Assembly: GCA_910584695.1 (NCBI GenBank) | Contig: CAJUBR010000001.1 | Span: forward strand, 38,467 to 102,466 | Direction: 5' to 3' | DNA length: 64,000 nucleotides | From: an uncultured Lachnospiraceae bacterium | GTDB lineage: Bacteria; Bacillota; Clostridia; Lachnospirales; Lachnospiraceae | Part shown: in pieces, positions 26,562-35,842 of the stretch | Position numbering within the stretch: position 1 is the first letter of the stretch | How the letters are laid out: each line of letters begins with the position of its first letter | Notes under the pieces: model-generated | The model's input: the letters and a program-made list of their open reading frames with translations, nothing else | What the model was told of the DNA's origin: nothing | Databases searched by the model: none | Program-made: the position numbers and the translations under genes

Positions 26562-27839
26562 ATGCTGAACACAATAGAACAAAAGCAAATCACTGATGTA
26601 CTGACAGACCTACCGGATAAACTGATACTCAGCAATCCGGCAGACAAGACATATCCATATAAAAAAACCATGATACAAAAAATTGAATTAAAAGGAACGG
26701 ATTGCTATCAGATTACACGATTTACAGACAAACAGGCATTCCATGAAAACATAGACCTGAATATTTTAACAAATATCACATTGGATTCTTTTCCTTCTAT
26801 TTATAGTCAATTGAATATTTGGAAAAGCAACAGGCAGTGGGATTATAAGGTAACCAAAAAAGGAAAACTGCTTTCCAACACACACCGGCAAACCAGTAAT
26901 GATCTGAAACAAAAAGCAGCACAAACCATCAACAAAAGCATCCCTAATCCATCCTCAAAATGTATTTGTGTTGACGGCACCCCGCTTATCTCCCATAACC
27001 GGAAAAAAAATTACCTTTTAAAAGAAGGTACGGTAATTCCCCCACTAATGGACTTAGGGATCTTTACCAAAGACGGCAAGATAGTACACTCCATGTACGG
27101 CAAATACAGACAGATTAACCGTTTTCTTGAATTAGTGGAAGATGTTATAAAAGACTATCCGAGTAAAGATATGCATATTATAGATTTTGGATGCGGCAAA
27201 TCTTACCTTACATTTATCCTCTACTTTTATCTGGTGGAATTAAAAAGATACCGTGTACACATGACTGGATTGGATTTAAAAGAAGATGTCATCCGAAAAT
27301 GCAACGAAACTGCGACAAAATACCATTATGATAATCTGCATTTTGAGCTTGGAGACATCAACGGCTATCAGACTACTGAACCGGTGGATATGGTAATCTC
27401 TCTTCATGCCTGTGACACTGCCACCGACTATGCCCTTTTTAATGCCATTCAGTGGAATGCCGGCATCATTTTATCTGTGCCATGCTGTCAGCACGAACTA
27501 AACAGTCAGATCTATACGGATGAATTAGCTGCACTGACACGCTACGGCATTGTCAAGGAACGGATGTCTGCCTTAATGACCGACGCAATCCGTGCCAACC
27601 TTTTAGAATACTGCGGATATAAAACACAGCTTCTGGAATTTATTGACATTGCACATTCTCCTAAAAACATCCTGATTCGTGCCGTAAAAGGAAAACGGAG
27701 CAAAGAAAAGCGGGAACAGGCATTTGCAGAAGTAAAACAGTTAATGAAAACCTTTCACGCGGAACCGACATTATATCACATTTTACGGCAAGCCCGGCAG
27801 GCAACATCCACGGTACAGGAGACAGAGCACAGGACCTGA
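26562..27839 (+). CDS. SAM-dependent methyltransferase (Methyltransf_32-like)
   Basis: 425 residues. The N-terminal 150 residues look like a separate substrate domain. The C-terminal half has IIDFGCGKSYLTFILYFYL (SAM motif I), MTGLDLKEDVI, and VISLHACDTATDYAL with SVPCCQHEL, the pattern of the methyltransferase-25-like group. The frame opens at a GTG at 26550, but the GGTGG box there precedes ATG-CTG-AAC at 26562. It is a stand-alone gene ending in its own terminator. The substrate is unknown. Confidence 0.85.
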   Translation: MLNTIEQKQITDVLTDLPDKLILSNPADKTYPYKKTMIQKIELKGTDCYQITRFTDKQAFHENIDLNILTNITLDSFPSIYSQLNIWKSNRQWDYKVTKKGKLLSNTHRQTSNDLKQKAAQTINKSIPNPSSKCICVDGTPLISHNRKKNYLLKEGTVIPPLMDLGIFTKDGKIVHSMYGKYRQINRFLELVEDVIKDYPSKDMHIIDFGCGKSYLTFILYFYLVELKRYRVHMTGLDLKEDVIRKCNETATKYHYDNLHFELGDINGYQTTEPVDMVISLHACDTATDYALFNAIQWNAGIILSVPCCQHELNSQIYTDELAALTRYGIVKERMSALMTDAIRANLLEYCGYKTQLLEFIDIAHSPKNILIRAVKGKRSKEKREQAFAEVKQLMKTFHAEPTLYHILRQARQATSTVQETEHRT

Positions 27840-27866
27840 CCCGCCCAAAAGGGCGGGGTATTTATT
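27840..27866 (+). terminator. Intrinsic terminator of the methyltransferase gene
   Basis: CCCGCCC-AAAA-GGGCGGG followed by GTATTTATT, immediately after the stop codon. The stem also lies just past the copZ stop on the other strand and could serve both. Confidence 0.85.
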
Positions 27867-27899
27867 CCTGCAAACAACAAGCCAGACATGCCTGCAGAT

Positions 27900-28091
27900 T
27901 TACGACACAACCTCAAAACCCAGGTCTTCTATTTCGGAAACTGCTGTCTTTACAATATGTTCATCTCCCTCAAAAGAAACCGTCTTATTTTCCAGAGAAA
28001 CCTCCGCAGCAATCCCTTCTGCCTTTAATCCCTCGGTCACCCTTTTGACACAGCCGTCACATTTCATTCCTTCTACTTTTAAAACATTCAT
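27900..28091 (-). CDS. copZ: Copper chaperone-like HMA-domain protein
   Basis: 63 residues with the heavy-metal-associated fold and the metal site GMKCDGCVKRV. It likely carries Cu(I) to CopA and CsoR. Last gene of the copA-csoR-copZ group. Confidence 0.88.
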   Translation of the reverse strand: MNVLKVEGMKCDGCVKRVTEGLKAEGIAAEVSLENKTVSFEGDEHIVKTAVSEIEDLGFEVVS

Positions 28092-28130
28092 AATCTGACA
28101 CCTCCTAAGTCAGTACCTTAAGACATTCAT

Positions 28131-28154
28131 CAAAGTCCGGCTTGCCGGACTTTG
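28131..28154 (-). other. Perfect stem-loop between csoR and copZ
   Basis: CAAAGTCCGGC-TT-GCCGGACTTTG is a perfect 11-bp stem. No T-run follows on the minus strand, so it probably tunes mRNA stability or expression of the last gene rather than ending transcription. Confidence 0.6.
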
Positions 28155-28181
28155 ACTGATTGCCCTTAAATTAAATAGTTC

Positions 28182-28487
28182 CTACATTAACTTTTGCAGA
28201 GTATTAATAAGTTCCTCTACTTTATCTTCCTTTCCCAGCTTAACATCCTCTACCACACAGGTAGAAATATGTTCCCTAAGCAGGGCTTTATTAAAACCCG
28301 CCAGTGCCGACTGAACTGCCGCCACCTGAGTAATAATATCAATGCAATACGCATCCTTTTCTAACATTCCCTTTATCCCCCGCACCTGACCTTCAATACG
28401 GTTTAACCGGTTCATCAATTTCTTAAATTCTGCCCCATCTCTGTGCTTCGTCTGACAACTGCAGCACTCCTTGTTACATTTCTCCAT
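28182..28487 (-). CDS. csoR: CsoR-family copper-sensing repressor
   Basis: 101 residues, all-helical DUF156 fold: MNRLNRIEGQVRGIKGML, then CIDIITQVAAVQSAL and EHISTCVV. The Cys-His-Cys ligand pattern expected of Cu(I)-sensing CsoR is present, with an extra Cys cluster at the N-terminus (CNKECCSC) that is unusual. It lies between copA and copZ and very likely represses their promoter. Confidence 0.9.
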   Translation of the reverse strand: MEKCNKECCSCQTKHRDGAEFKKLMNRLNRIEGQVRGIKGMLEKDAYCIDIITQVAAVQSALAGFNKALLREHISTCVVEDVKLGKEDKVEELINTLQKLM

Positions 28488-28510
28488 CTTTCCTCTCCTT
28501 ATCCATCAAA

Positions 28511-30883
28511 CTATAATTTCTTCCCCCTTAAACGAAGTGCATTACTCACCACACAGACAGAGCTTAACGCCATCGCCAGCCCGGCAAACTGCGGATTTAA
28601 CAAATGTCCGGTAAATGGATACAGTAATCCTGCCGCAATGGGAATTCCGATTACATTATAGCAAAATGCCCAGAATAAATTCTGTTTCACATTTCGTATC
28701 GTAAGCACGGATAACCTGATTGCCCTTGCCACATCTGACAAATCAGATTTCATCAATACAATGTCACCGGATTCCAGTGCGATATCACTTCCGTTTCCAA
28801 TAGCACAGCCAATTTCCGCCTGGGTCAATGCCGGTGCATCATTAATTCCGTCTCCTACCATCATAACAATTTCGCCCTGTTCTTGCAAATCTTTTATATA
28901 TCCTGCCTTTTGCTCCGGCAGTACCCCCGCAAATACATTCTCAATTCCCACCTGTTTTGCCACACCCTGTGCTGCATTTTCCCGGTCTCCGGTAATCATA
29001 TACACTGTAAGCCCTTTTTCCTGAAGAGAACGAACCGCTTCTGCTGAAGTTTCCTTTACTCCGTCTGCCACCAGTATAATACCCTGCATTTTCCTATCTT
29101 TCGCTGTAAAAATAAGGGTAGCTCCCGTCCGTTCCGCCTCCCGGCACTCTTCTTTCCAATCCTCTATCTCTATCTGATAATCCCTCATCAAAGCTTCATT
29201 TCCCGCATAAACACTACATCCATCCAGCTTTGCACAAATCCCCTTTCCGGAAACGTTTACAAAGTCTGTTATTTCGCCTTGTAACTTTCCATGATGACTT
29301 TCATAGCTTTTTACAACAGCCTGTGCCAACGGATGATCGGATCCCTGTTCCAGAACTGCCGCCATACGCAATATCCTTAGCTGTTTTTCAGACAAAGAAT
29401 TTGTATTTTCTCCATCTCCTTTGCTGACGTCTACTTCATCCTTCACAATGATATCAATCACTTCCGGCTGTCCTTTTGTGATGGTTCCTGTCTTATCTAA
29501 TACCACTGCTGTCACCTTATGAATCTGTTCCAATGCCTCACCGCTTCGCACCAGAATACCATATTTTGCACCCAGACCAGTTCCTACCATAATTGCTGTA
29601 GGCGTTGCGAGCCCTAAAGCACATGGACAGGCAATCACCAATACTGCCGTAAATATTTTCAACACAAATGCCGTCTCGTAACCGAGAACAGCCCAGACCA
29701 AAGCCGCCAAAATGGCGATTGCAATTACCGTCGGCACAAATACTCCTGCCACCTGATCTGCCACTTTAGAAATGGGAGCCTTCTTTCCCTGAGCCTCCTC
29801 TACAAAATGAATAATTTTTGCCAGCGTGGTATCCTCTCCAATCTTAGTAACTTCCATATAAAGCATCCCATTCTGATTTACGCTTCCGCCAATCACTCCA
29901 TCTCCCGCCTGTTTCCTTACCGGCATACTTTCCCCCGTCAGCATGGATTCATCGACACCGCTTTCCCCCTTTATGACAATCCCGTCAATGGGCACCTTGT
30001 TTCCAGGTTTTACCAGTAAAATATCCCCAATCCTTACATTTTCAACCGGTACCTCTAATATTTTATCTTCTTCAGTTACTTTAAATGCCACCTCCGGTAC
30101 CAATGCCATTAATTCATAGATCGCTCCCTTTGTCTTTTCTTTATTATTATGCTCCAGATATTTTCCAAGGCTGATAAAAGCCACTACAACTGCAGCAGAT
30201 TCATAATAGAGCTGATGCACATAATGCTTATCCACAGAAATCAAATACGTAACAGCTAAACTATATAAAAAAGAGGTTCCGCATCCAATGGTTACCAAAG
30301 CATTCATATTGGGATGCAGATTTTTTAAAGATTTTACTCCCGATACAAACAACTCATAATTTAAAACCAATACCGGAATTGTAAAAATAAGCTGCGTTAA
30401 AGCAAAATTAACCGGATACTTTTTCATATCCATAATCTCCGGCAGAGGAAGCGGAAACGGGAGCATATGCCCCATGGATACGTATAAAAGTACTGCGGTA
30501 AAAACCATTGTCGCTACAAGACGCCTCTTTTTTTCCTTAAGTAATTGATCTGCTGTCTCCTGCTCTTTTTTTTGTTTTTCCTGACGGCTGTCTTTGGTGG
30601 ATACCTTTGTATTTTCTATTGTTTTTGACGTATTTCCTGTATCCTGGCTGCTTTCACTTTCCCCCGGAGCCTCTAATAATTCACAGCCAAAACCAGCCTT
30701 TTCCACTTTGGCTGTAATCATCTCCCGGTCAACCAAATTCTCGTCATATAAAATCCTCATACATTCCGTCGTTAAATTCACATCACTTTCAACAACGCCT
30801 TCCATCCGTCTTGTAACCCGTTCCACTGAAGCACTACATGCCGCACAGCTCATACCGGATATTTGATACCGTTCTTCCCTCAT
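28511..30883 (-). CDS. copA: Copper-exporting P1B-type ATPase
   Basis: 790 residues. One N-terminal HMA domain (GMSCAACSASVERV) is followed by a Lys/Glu-rich linker, transmembrane helices, TGES (actuator), ACPCALGLATPTA (the CPC transport site), DKTGTITKG (phosphorylated Asp), HPLAQAV and GDGINDAPAL. Together these define a Cu(I) exporter. AGGAGG precedes the ATG at 30883. First gene of the copper operon. Confidence 0.96.
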   Translation of the reverse strand: MREERYQISGMSCAACSASVERVTRRMEGVVESDVNLTTECMRILYDENLVDREMITAKVEKAGFGCELLEAPGESESSQDTGNTSKTIENTKVSTKDSRQEKQKKEQETADQLLKEKKRRLVATMVFTAVLLYVSMGHMLPFPLPLPEIMDMKKYPVNFALTQLIFTIPVLVLNYELFVSGVKSLKNLHPNMNALVTIGCGTSFLYSLAVTYLISVDKHYVHQLYYESAAVVVAFISLGKYLEHNNKEKTKGAIYELMALVPEVAFKVTEEDKILEVPVENVRIGDILLVKPGNKVPIDGIVIKGESGVDESMLTGESMPVRKQAGDGVIGGSVNQNGMLYMEVTKIGEDTTLAKIIHFVEEAQGKKAPISKVADQVAGVFVPTVIAIAILAALVWAVLGYETAFVLKIFTAVLVIACPCALGLATPTAIMVGTGLGAKYGILVRSGEALEQIHKVTAVVLDKTGTITKGQPEVIDIIVKDEVDVSKGDGENTNSLSEKQLRILRMAAVLEQGSDHPLAQAVVKSYESHHGKLQGEITDFVNVSGKGICAKLDGCSVYAGNEALMRDYQIEIEDWKEECREAERTGATLIFTAKDRKMQGIILVADGVKETSAEAVRSLQEKGLTVYMITGDRENAAQGVAKQVGIENVFAGVLPEQKAGYIKDLQEQGEIVMMVGDGINDAPALTQAEIGCAIGNGSDIALESGDIVLMKSDLSDVARAIRLSVLTIRNVKQNLFWAFCYNVIGIPIAAGLLYPFTGHLLNPQFAGLAMALSSVCVVSNALRLRGKKL

Positions 30884-31004
30884 TTTATTTCCTCCTGATT
30901 TTTTATTAGTATTTACGAAAATGTATCTTCTATAACATTCATCTTCCCGCCAGATTATGATTCACCTGCTAATTCAAATACTCTGCCTGCCATGTTCTCA
31001 ATCT

Positions 31005-31033
31005 ATAATATACCCTATATGGGTATTTGTCAA
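31005..31033 (-). promoter_or_regulatory. copA promoter with embedded CsoR-type operator
   Basis: TTGACA (31028-31033) and TATTAT (31005-31010) on the minus strand are spaced by 17 bp. The spacer is almost wholly a perfect palindrome, ATACCC-TATAT-GGGTAT (31010-31026). TACCC..GGGTA is the known core of CsoR operators, so binding would block polymerase directly. Confidence 0.85.
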
Positions 31034-31114
31034 CTTGTAAACAAGCTGTTATCCTGCATAATTTCATCGCTTTTTACCCATACTGAAAAAAAATAATAAA
31101 AAGAGGTGATTATA

Positions 31115-31264
31115 ATGGCAAAAGCAGGAATGAAAAGACCTAATCCCGAGGAACCACATGGAACACAAAGCAACAAAAAAAATCATTTTCCAAAAAATGA
31201 CGCACCACCCGTTCCGGAAATTCAAGGAAAGGCAAAGGCAGGAAACGCAAAAGCAGATAAATAA
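31115..31264 (+). CDS. Small basic protein of 49 residues
   Basis: ATG at 31115 is preceded by AGAGGTGAT. The product starts MAKAGMKRPNPEEPHGTQSN, contains HFPKNDAPPVPEIQGKAK, and is rich in Lys, Pro and Asn with no hydrophobic segment. It resembles small conserved hypothetical proteins I have seen in Lachnospiraceae; I cannot name a function. It is divergent from copA and followed by a long hairpin. Confidence 0.8.
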   Translation: MAKAGMKRPNPEEPHGTQSNKKNHFPKNDAPPVPEIQGKAKAGNAKADK

Positions 31265-31293
31265 TGTTTGCCTTCAGTCTTTTTAACAATACA

Positions 31294-31339
31294 ATAGACA
31301 GAAAAATGTGCACCGGTTCAGTGCACACTTTCTGTCTAT
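31294..31339 (+). terminator. Long inverted repeat between convergent genes
   Basis: ATAGACAGAAA and TGTGCAC pair with GTGCACA and TTTCTGTCTAT across a 7-nt loop. It lies between the 49-residue gene (+) and the deacylase gene (-), where a shared terminator is expected. T-tracts on both sides are weak. Confidence 0.65.
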
Positions 31340-31388
31340 ATCAAATTATTAAACCTGTACTTCCTTTCCAATGCAATAACCCTTTGAT

Positions 31389-31898
31389 TCATTCCTTTTC
31401 TCCTGCAACAGCCTTCTCCGCCACTGTCACATCCGCAAAACTTCCATTTACTACTCCTGCCAAATCCAGTGGATTTAATAAAATCTGCACACCCAGCCTT
31501 CCGCCACTAATAATAATTTCTTCAAAATCCTTTGCACTTTCCTGAATTACCGTAGGATAAAGTTTTCTCATTCCTAGAGGCGTACAGCCTCCGCGGATAT
31601 ATCCTGTCACAGTATAGATATCTTTTACATGAAGCATTTCAACGGATTTCTCACCTACAATTTTTGCCGCCTTTTTTAAGTCAATTTCTTTATTGATCGG
31701 AATCACAAAAACATAATATATTCCTGTCTTTCCTACTGTAACCAGTGTTTTAAAAGACTGGTCATATGAATCTCCATTAAGATCCGCTACATGAATCCCA
31801 TCTATAAATTCATCACATTGATATGTTTTTGTGCGATAAGCAATTTTATTTTTGTCTAAAATTCTCATTGCATTGGTTTTATTTTCTTTTTTCGCCAT
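31389..31898 (-). CDS. YbaK/EbsC-type Cys-tRNA deacylase
   Basis: 169 residues from ATG at 31898 (MAKKENKTNAMRILDKNKIA), matching the usual size. KTLVTVGKTGIYYVFVIP, the GYIRGGCTPLGMRK segment and the C-terminal SGGRLGVQILLNP are typical of the YbaK family, which hydrolyses mischarged Cys-tRNA(Pro). The frame extends to 31988, overlapping the aminotransferase stop, but that N-terminus is not family-like. Substrate assigned by family only. Confidence 0.88.
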   Translation of the reverse strand: MAKKENKTNAMRILDKNKIAYRTKTYQCDEFIDGIHVADLNGDSYDQSFKTLVTVGKTGIYYVFVIPINKEIDLKKAAKIVGEKSVEMLHVKDIYTVTGYIRGGCTPLGMRKLYPTVIQESAKDFEEIIISGGRLGVQILLNPLDLAGVVNGSFADVTVAEKAVAGEKE

Positions 31899-31984
31899 AA
31901 TATAACCCTGCGCCCTTCCCATATCATCCAAAAGCGGACAGACCCCGTACGCCTGCCCGCTTTTATCCATTATTCTTAATGATA

Positions 31985-33271
31985 TCACATTGCCTCTAAC
32001 ATTTTATCTACACTTACCATCTTTACACAAAGGGTAAATAACTTCGCTGCTTCCCTCATCTCTTCCGGCGTTGGGAAAGACGGAGCAATACGAATATTGC
32101 TGTCTAACGGATCTTTTCCATACGGATATGTAGCTCCGGCTCCAGTCATAACAACACCTGCATCTTTACATTTTGCTACAATATCCTTTGCACAGCCCTC
32201 TAAAGCATTAAAAGAAATGAAATATCCACCTCTTGGAACAATCCAGCTTCCAATTTCAAGCCCCTTTAATTCCTCATTTAATACCTCTAAAACTGCCTCA
32301 AATTTCGGCCTCATTAATGCTGCATGTTTCATCATATGTGCATCTAACCCTGCCCGGTTTTTAAAGAATTTTACGTGTCTTAGCTGGTTAATCTTATCAT
32401 ATCCGATTGTCTGGATTGTCATTGTTTTCTTCAAATCATCTATATTTGCTTTAGAGGCTGCAATTGCTGCAACCCCGGCACCAGAGAAGGAAACTTTAGA
32501 AGTCGAGGCAAATTCAAACACCATATCCGGATTTCCTGCCTTTTCACACTCTGAAATAATATCCAGAATCTTATCCTGTTTTTCCTCATACAAATGATGA
32601 ATACAATACGCATTATCCCAGAAAATGCGGAAATCCTTTGCAGCAGGTTTCAGGGCTGCCATTCGTTTCACCACTTCATCCGAATAAGAAATTCCGGTTG
32701 GATTCGAATATTTCGGCACACACCAGATTCCCTTTACTGCCGGGTCTTCACTGACATACTTTTCAACCAGATCCATATCCGGACCATCTTCCAATAACGG
32801 AATATTAATCATTTCAATCCCTAAACTTTCCGTAATTGCAAAATGTCTATCATACCCTGGAACCGGACAAAGAAATTTTACCTTATCCAATTTGCACCAT
32901 GGAGTTTCACCAAGAAGTCCTTTTAACATAGCACGTGAAACGGTATCATACATAATCGTCAAGCTGGCATTACCAAATACTACCACATGGTCTGCTGTTG
33001 TATCCATCATTTCTGCCATCAATTGTTTAGCTTCCGGAATCCCATCTAATACACCATAATTTCGGATATCCATACCATCACTTGCTTTCATCTCATCTTT
33101 CGAAGTCAGGACATCTAACATTGGAAGGGATAAATCCAACTGTGATATACCCGGCTTCCCTCTTGACATGTCAAGCTGTAATTCCTTTTTCTGTACTTCC
33201 TGATAATCCTTATTTAAAGATTCTTTTAATGCAAGTAATTCTGCCCTTGTCAAATCCCTATATGGTTTCAT
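31985..33271 (-). CDS. PLP-dependent aminotransferase (Asp_aminotransf type)
   Basis: 428 residues, fold type I. LDMSRGKPGISQLDLSLPML, GNASLTIMYD, KYSNPTGISYS and the PLP lysine in ASTSKVSFSGAG are visible, as is the C-terminal RIAPSFPT with the carboxylate-binding Arg. This is the subgroup once called MocR-like aspartate aminotransferases, without a DNA-binding domain. It is followed directly by the deacylase. Confidence 0.88.
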   Translation of the reverse strand: MKPYRDLTRAELLALKESLNKDYQEVQKKELQLDMSRGKPGISQLDLSLPMLDVLTSKDEMKASDGMDIRNYGVLDGIPEAKQLMAEMMDTTADHVVVFGNASLTIMYDTVSRAMLKGLLGETPWCKLDKVKFLCPVPGYDRHFAITESLGIEMINIPLLEDGPDMDLVEKYVSEDPAVKGIWCVPKYSNPTGISYSDEVVKRMAALKPAAKDFRIFWDNAYCIHHLYEEKQDKILDIISECEKAGNPDMVFEFASTSKVSFSGAGVAAIAASKANIDDLKKTMTIQTIGYDKINQLRHVKFFKNRAGLDAHMMKHAALMRPKFEAVLEVLNEELKGLEIGSWIVPRGGYFISFNALEGCAKDIVAKCKDAGVVMTGAGATYPYGKDPLDSNIRIAPSFPTPEEMREAAKLFTLCVKMVSVDKMLEAM

Positions 33272-33571
33272 AAATAGACCTCCTTGTTATCTTATCACTT
33301 TTTCTATTTTATAATTTAAAAGCATATTAATTTTCTAAAGCGACCTTAAATTTTTCAAAATCCTTATAATAGCTTATTTATTTTACCACAAAACCATTTC
33401 TATGGGAAGAAGAAAGAAACTTTTTAGTATATTTGACCAAATAATATTAATTATACTACCTGCTTTTATTTATAATATTATATATATTTTAATATTACTT
33501 AATATAATAAACCATATATTGCAATATTTTTAATTTTCACAAGTGTAATTTTAATAAATAAAAAATTTCTC
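33272..33571. other. AT-rich intergenic region, no gene seen
   Basis: About 300 bp of very AT-rich DNA (runs such as tataatattatatatatttt) separate the aminotransferase from the tRNA promoter. No frame with a ribosome binding site is visible. Confidence 0.6.
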
Positions 33572-33600
33572 TTGATTTTCTGGCAAAAATAGTTTAGAAT
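33572..33600 (+). promoter_or_regulatory. tRNA-Leu promoter
   Basis: TTGATT (33572-33577) and TAGAAT (33595-33600) with a 17-bp spacer, 32 bp before the tRNA. Confidence 0.7.
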
Positions 33601-33632
33601 GTAAAAGTCGTTTGCATATAGCAGATAGATAT

Positions 33633-33715
33633 GCAGTTGTGGCGGAATGGCAGACGCGCTAGATTCAGGTTCTAGTGAGGTAACACTCGTGTGGGTTCAA
33701 CTCCCATCAACTGCA
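33633..33715 (+). tRNA. tRNA-Leu, anticodon CAG
   Basis: Acceptor GCAGTTG pairs with CAACTGC, with discriminator A. The D-loop GGCGGAATGGCAGAC, anticodon stem CTAGA/TCTAG around TTCAGGT (anticodon CAG), a long class II variable arm and T-arm GTGGGTTCAACTCCCAT are all present. CCA is not encoded. The ICE begins right after it. Confidence 0.95.
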
Positions 33716-33720
33716 TTGGT
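33690..33720. other. Probable ICE attachment site (left junction)
   Basis: The tRNA 3' half (ttcaactcccatcaactgca) directly faces the integrase gene, the usual place for a tyrosine-integrase att core. The matching copy at the other end is outside the window, so the exact core cannot be defined. Confidence 0.5.
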
Positions 33721-33743
33721 CAGAAGACTCGTATATGCTGGCT

Positions 33744-33773
33744 TGAGCACCCTTAGGGGTGCTTATTTTGTTG
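33744..33773 (+). terminator. Terminator after tRNA-Leu
   Basis: AGCACCC-TTAG-GGGTGCT followed by TATTTTGTTG. It may be supplied by the element rather than the chromosome, since it lies past the tRNA 3' end. Confidence 0.8.
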
Positions 33774-33863
33774 TCAATCTGCCCCGTCTTTTCATGTGAG
33801 AAAGTCCAACTCTTCCAGTGTTTTCAAGCACTTTCCCTGTTGTCAAATTTTATTCCAATTCCA

Positions 33864-35165
33864 TTATACATATCCCGACATTTGCTTTATCTTATTATCA
33901 ATCGTTTCATTTGCCGGTATAATATAATTATTTAGCGTTGTAGAAACCTGGGCATGTCCTAGGTATTCTGATATAGTAGCTATGTCAATATCAGGACATT
34001 TACTTAATGCACTGGCGAAACTCTTTCTGATAATATGTGAATGAAATTCCTGGATATCAGCTTTTTCACATAACTTATTTAATATCTCTGCCATTGCCGC
34101 TGCTCTGGCATTCAATGTCTCACCATCATATGCCAGGTACTTTGACTTATACCCCTTACTTTTACGGTACTTCATTAATATCTGAAACAACTGCCTTGCA
34201 GTTTCAGATATTGGGATCTCACGAATTCCTTTCGGTGTCTTGGTAGTTCCATCATAGTAAACACATTTCCCTACTTTATTCCCATATTCATCCCTTTCAT
34301 TATGTCTCTTGCAACTCTTATCAACATACACAACCTGTCTGTCAAAATCAACATCATCTACAGTAAGTGCTGCCAATTCACCAATCCGTAAACCTAAACT
34401 AAAATTAATCAACAGCATAAGCACATGTGCAAACTTGTCCGGATATATATTTTCTTCCAATATCTTATTCCGTAAAATATTTTTATCTTTACTGGATACA
34501 GCATATTCTCTTGCAACCTTATTATATATTTTTCCTTTTGGTATTTTCCGCTTTATCTTTTCCCAGTCCAAGACTGGTTCTGTCTCCTCATCCAATTCTT
34601 CATCATAGATAAAGTTGATAACCGCCTTAATAATATGTTTAATCCTCTGATACTCCTTCGTCGTGATTCTCTTTAATTCATGCAAAATAGAATTTAAGAA
34701 TTCTGAAATATCAGCAGAAGTTATCTTTCTGACATCCTTCTGATTCAAGCCACTTCCCGGAAAATATTTGTTATAGGTTGCCTCATAACGATCAATTGTC
34801 TGTTTTTCTATAGCTGTATAAAACAAAAGGTAATTTCTGTAGCGGTAAAAGCAATATTCAAATACATACCTCTTATCGCTTGATAATATTTCCTTAATAT
34901 CCTGATCTGCCTCTTGAATATCCGCTTCACAATTTGCTTTGTATTCTGTGTTTCCATAACAAGCCTTCCGTTTCCCATCAATTTTACAATAAACCTGATA
35001 TCTTCCATCTGCTCTTAACGTAGCAGTTCGCCGTTTACTTATTTTTATAATATTCCTTTGTTTACCCATTCTTCCCTTCTGTATTTTATTTTTACAACCA
35101 TTAATCACATTATCATCTTGTTCATCTGATTGCAAGTTGAGAGAAGAAGTTTTTGTCTTTCCCAT
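33864..35165 (-). CDS. Tyrosine recombinase (ICE integrase)
   Basis: 433 residues. An N-terminal arm-binding region is followed by a core-binding domain. The catalytic domain contains LGLRIGELAALTVDDVD (Arg), HSHIIRKSFASAL (His-x-x-Arg) and LGHAQVSTTLNNYI (His and nucleophile Tyr). It lies head-on to tRNA-Leu, as expected for an integrase using the tRNA 3' end. GAGGAGG precedes ATG at 35165. No excisionase gene is visible beside it. Confidence 0.95.
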   Translation of the reverse strand: MGKTKTSSLNLQSDEQDDNVINGCKNKIQKGRMGKQRNIIKISKRRTATLRADGRYQVYCKIDGKRKACYGNTEYKANCEADIQEADQDIKEILSSDKRYVFEYCFYRYRNYLLFYTAIEKQTIDRYEATYNKYFPGSGLNQKDVRKITSADISEFLNSILHELKRITTKEYQRIKHIIKAVINFIYDEELDEETEPVLDWEKIKRKIPKGKIYNKVAREYAVSSKDKNILRNKILEENIYPDKFAHVLMLLINFSLGLRIGELAALTVDDVDFDRQVVYVDKSCKRHNERDEYGNKVGKCVYYDGTTKTPKGIREIPISETARQLFQILMKYRKSKGYKSKYLAYDGETLNARAAAMAEILNKLCEKADIQEFHSHIIRKSFASALSKCPDIDIATISEYLGHAQVSTTLNNYIIPANETIDNKIKQMSGYV

Positions 35166-35796
35166 TCACCACTCCTCCTCTCATATTTGCATGAATGAGT
35201 ATATTTATATAAAGGAAGCGTAAATTTACACGGTGTATATACTTACGTTTCCTTTATATTTAATCTACAACTGATACAGTCAGCATATTGCTCTCCCGGA
35301 TCCATTCGAACCCTTTAGGTACTCTTCATAACTAAATGCTATAATATTTACCGGTTCCTCAACAAATTTTTCTTTTCCTGAGACGAAAAAGCAAATAAAT
35401 CAAGTATTACATCTGCGTCCAGCTAAAAGGCAAATATCCTTTAACAGGTGGGATTCATTTTGGTTATAAAAAGTCCGCTCCGTGTCATGTTTGTATGATT
35501 CACCTCTCTTTCTATTTTGCTTCCACATCCTTGCAGGCTTTCCAGACTAAACTCGCTCATTTAAACAACCAACGCCCAACTGCATCAGTATTATTCAATT
35601 TCTATGGTTCACGCCTACTTCCAATTCCATGCAGCCGGTAACAGACAAGTCTTTATCCCTGCTCTATTTCAGGAGACACTCCGCTCCAAACAGATTTACG
35701 CTCGAAGCAGATTACTTCTGTATCTTTACATGAATTTCGGTTTACATATAAATATACCAATATGCTATACCGTCTATAGCTTCACTGTATATTACC
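35166..35796. other. Long region upstream of the integrase, no convincing gene
   Basis: About 630 bp. Arms 35207-35223 and 35243-35259 form a 17-bp inverted repeat with one mismatch (atataaaggaagcgtaa), 45-95 bp upstream of the integrase start, a likely operator or transcript-end structure. The rest is AT-rich with stop codons in all frames except a weak plus-strand frame at 35604-35852 that has no ribosome binding site. Confidence 0.5.
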
Positions 35797-35842
35797 TTAT
35801 CAGAAAATTCTTTCGGCAGAATTCAGCAGAATTTTCTGATAA
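35797..35842. other. Perfect 14-bp inverted repeat upstream of the serine recombinase
   Basis: TTATCAGAAAATTC and GAATTTTCTGATAA flank an 18-nt loop. It is followed by AAAATAAC, so it may be a terminator, or part of a recombination site for the adjacent recombinase. Confidence 0.65.

Noticed and set aside
31140..31328. 62-codon minus-strand frame
   Set aside because: Antisense to the better supported 49-residue gene and overlapping its terminator hairpin.
35577..35585. caactgcat as a possible second att core
   Set aside because: Only 9 bp match the tRNA 3' end, and the position would leave just the integrase inside the element. Likely chance.
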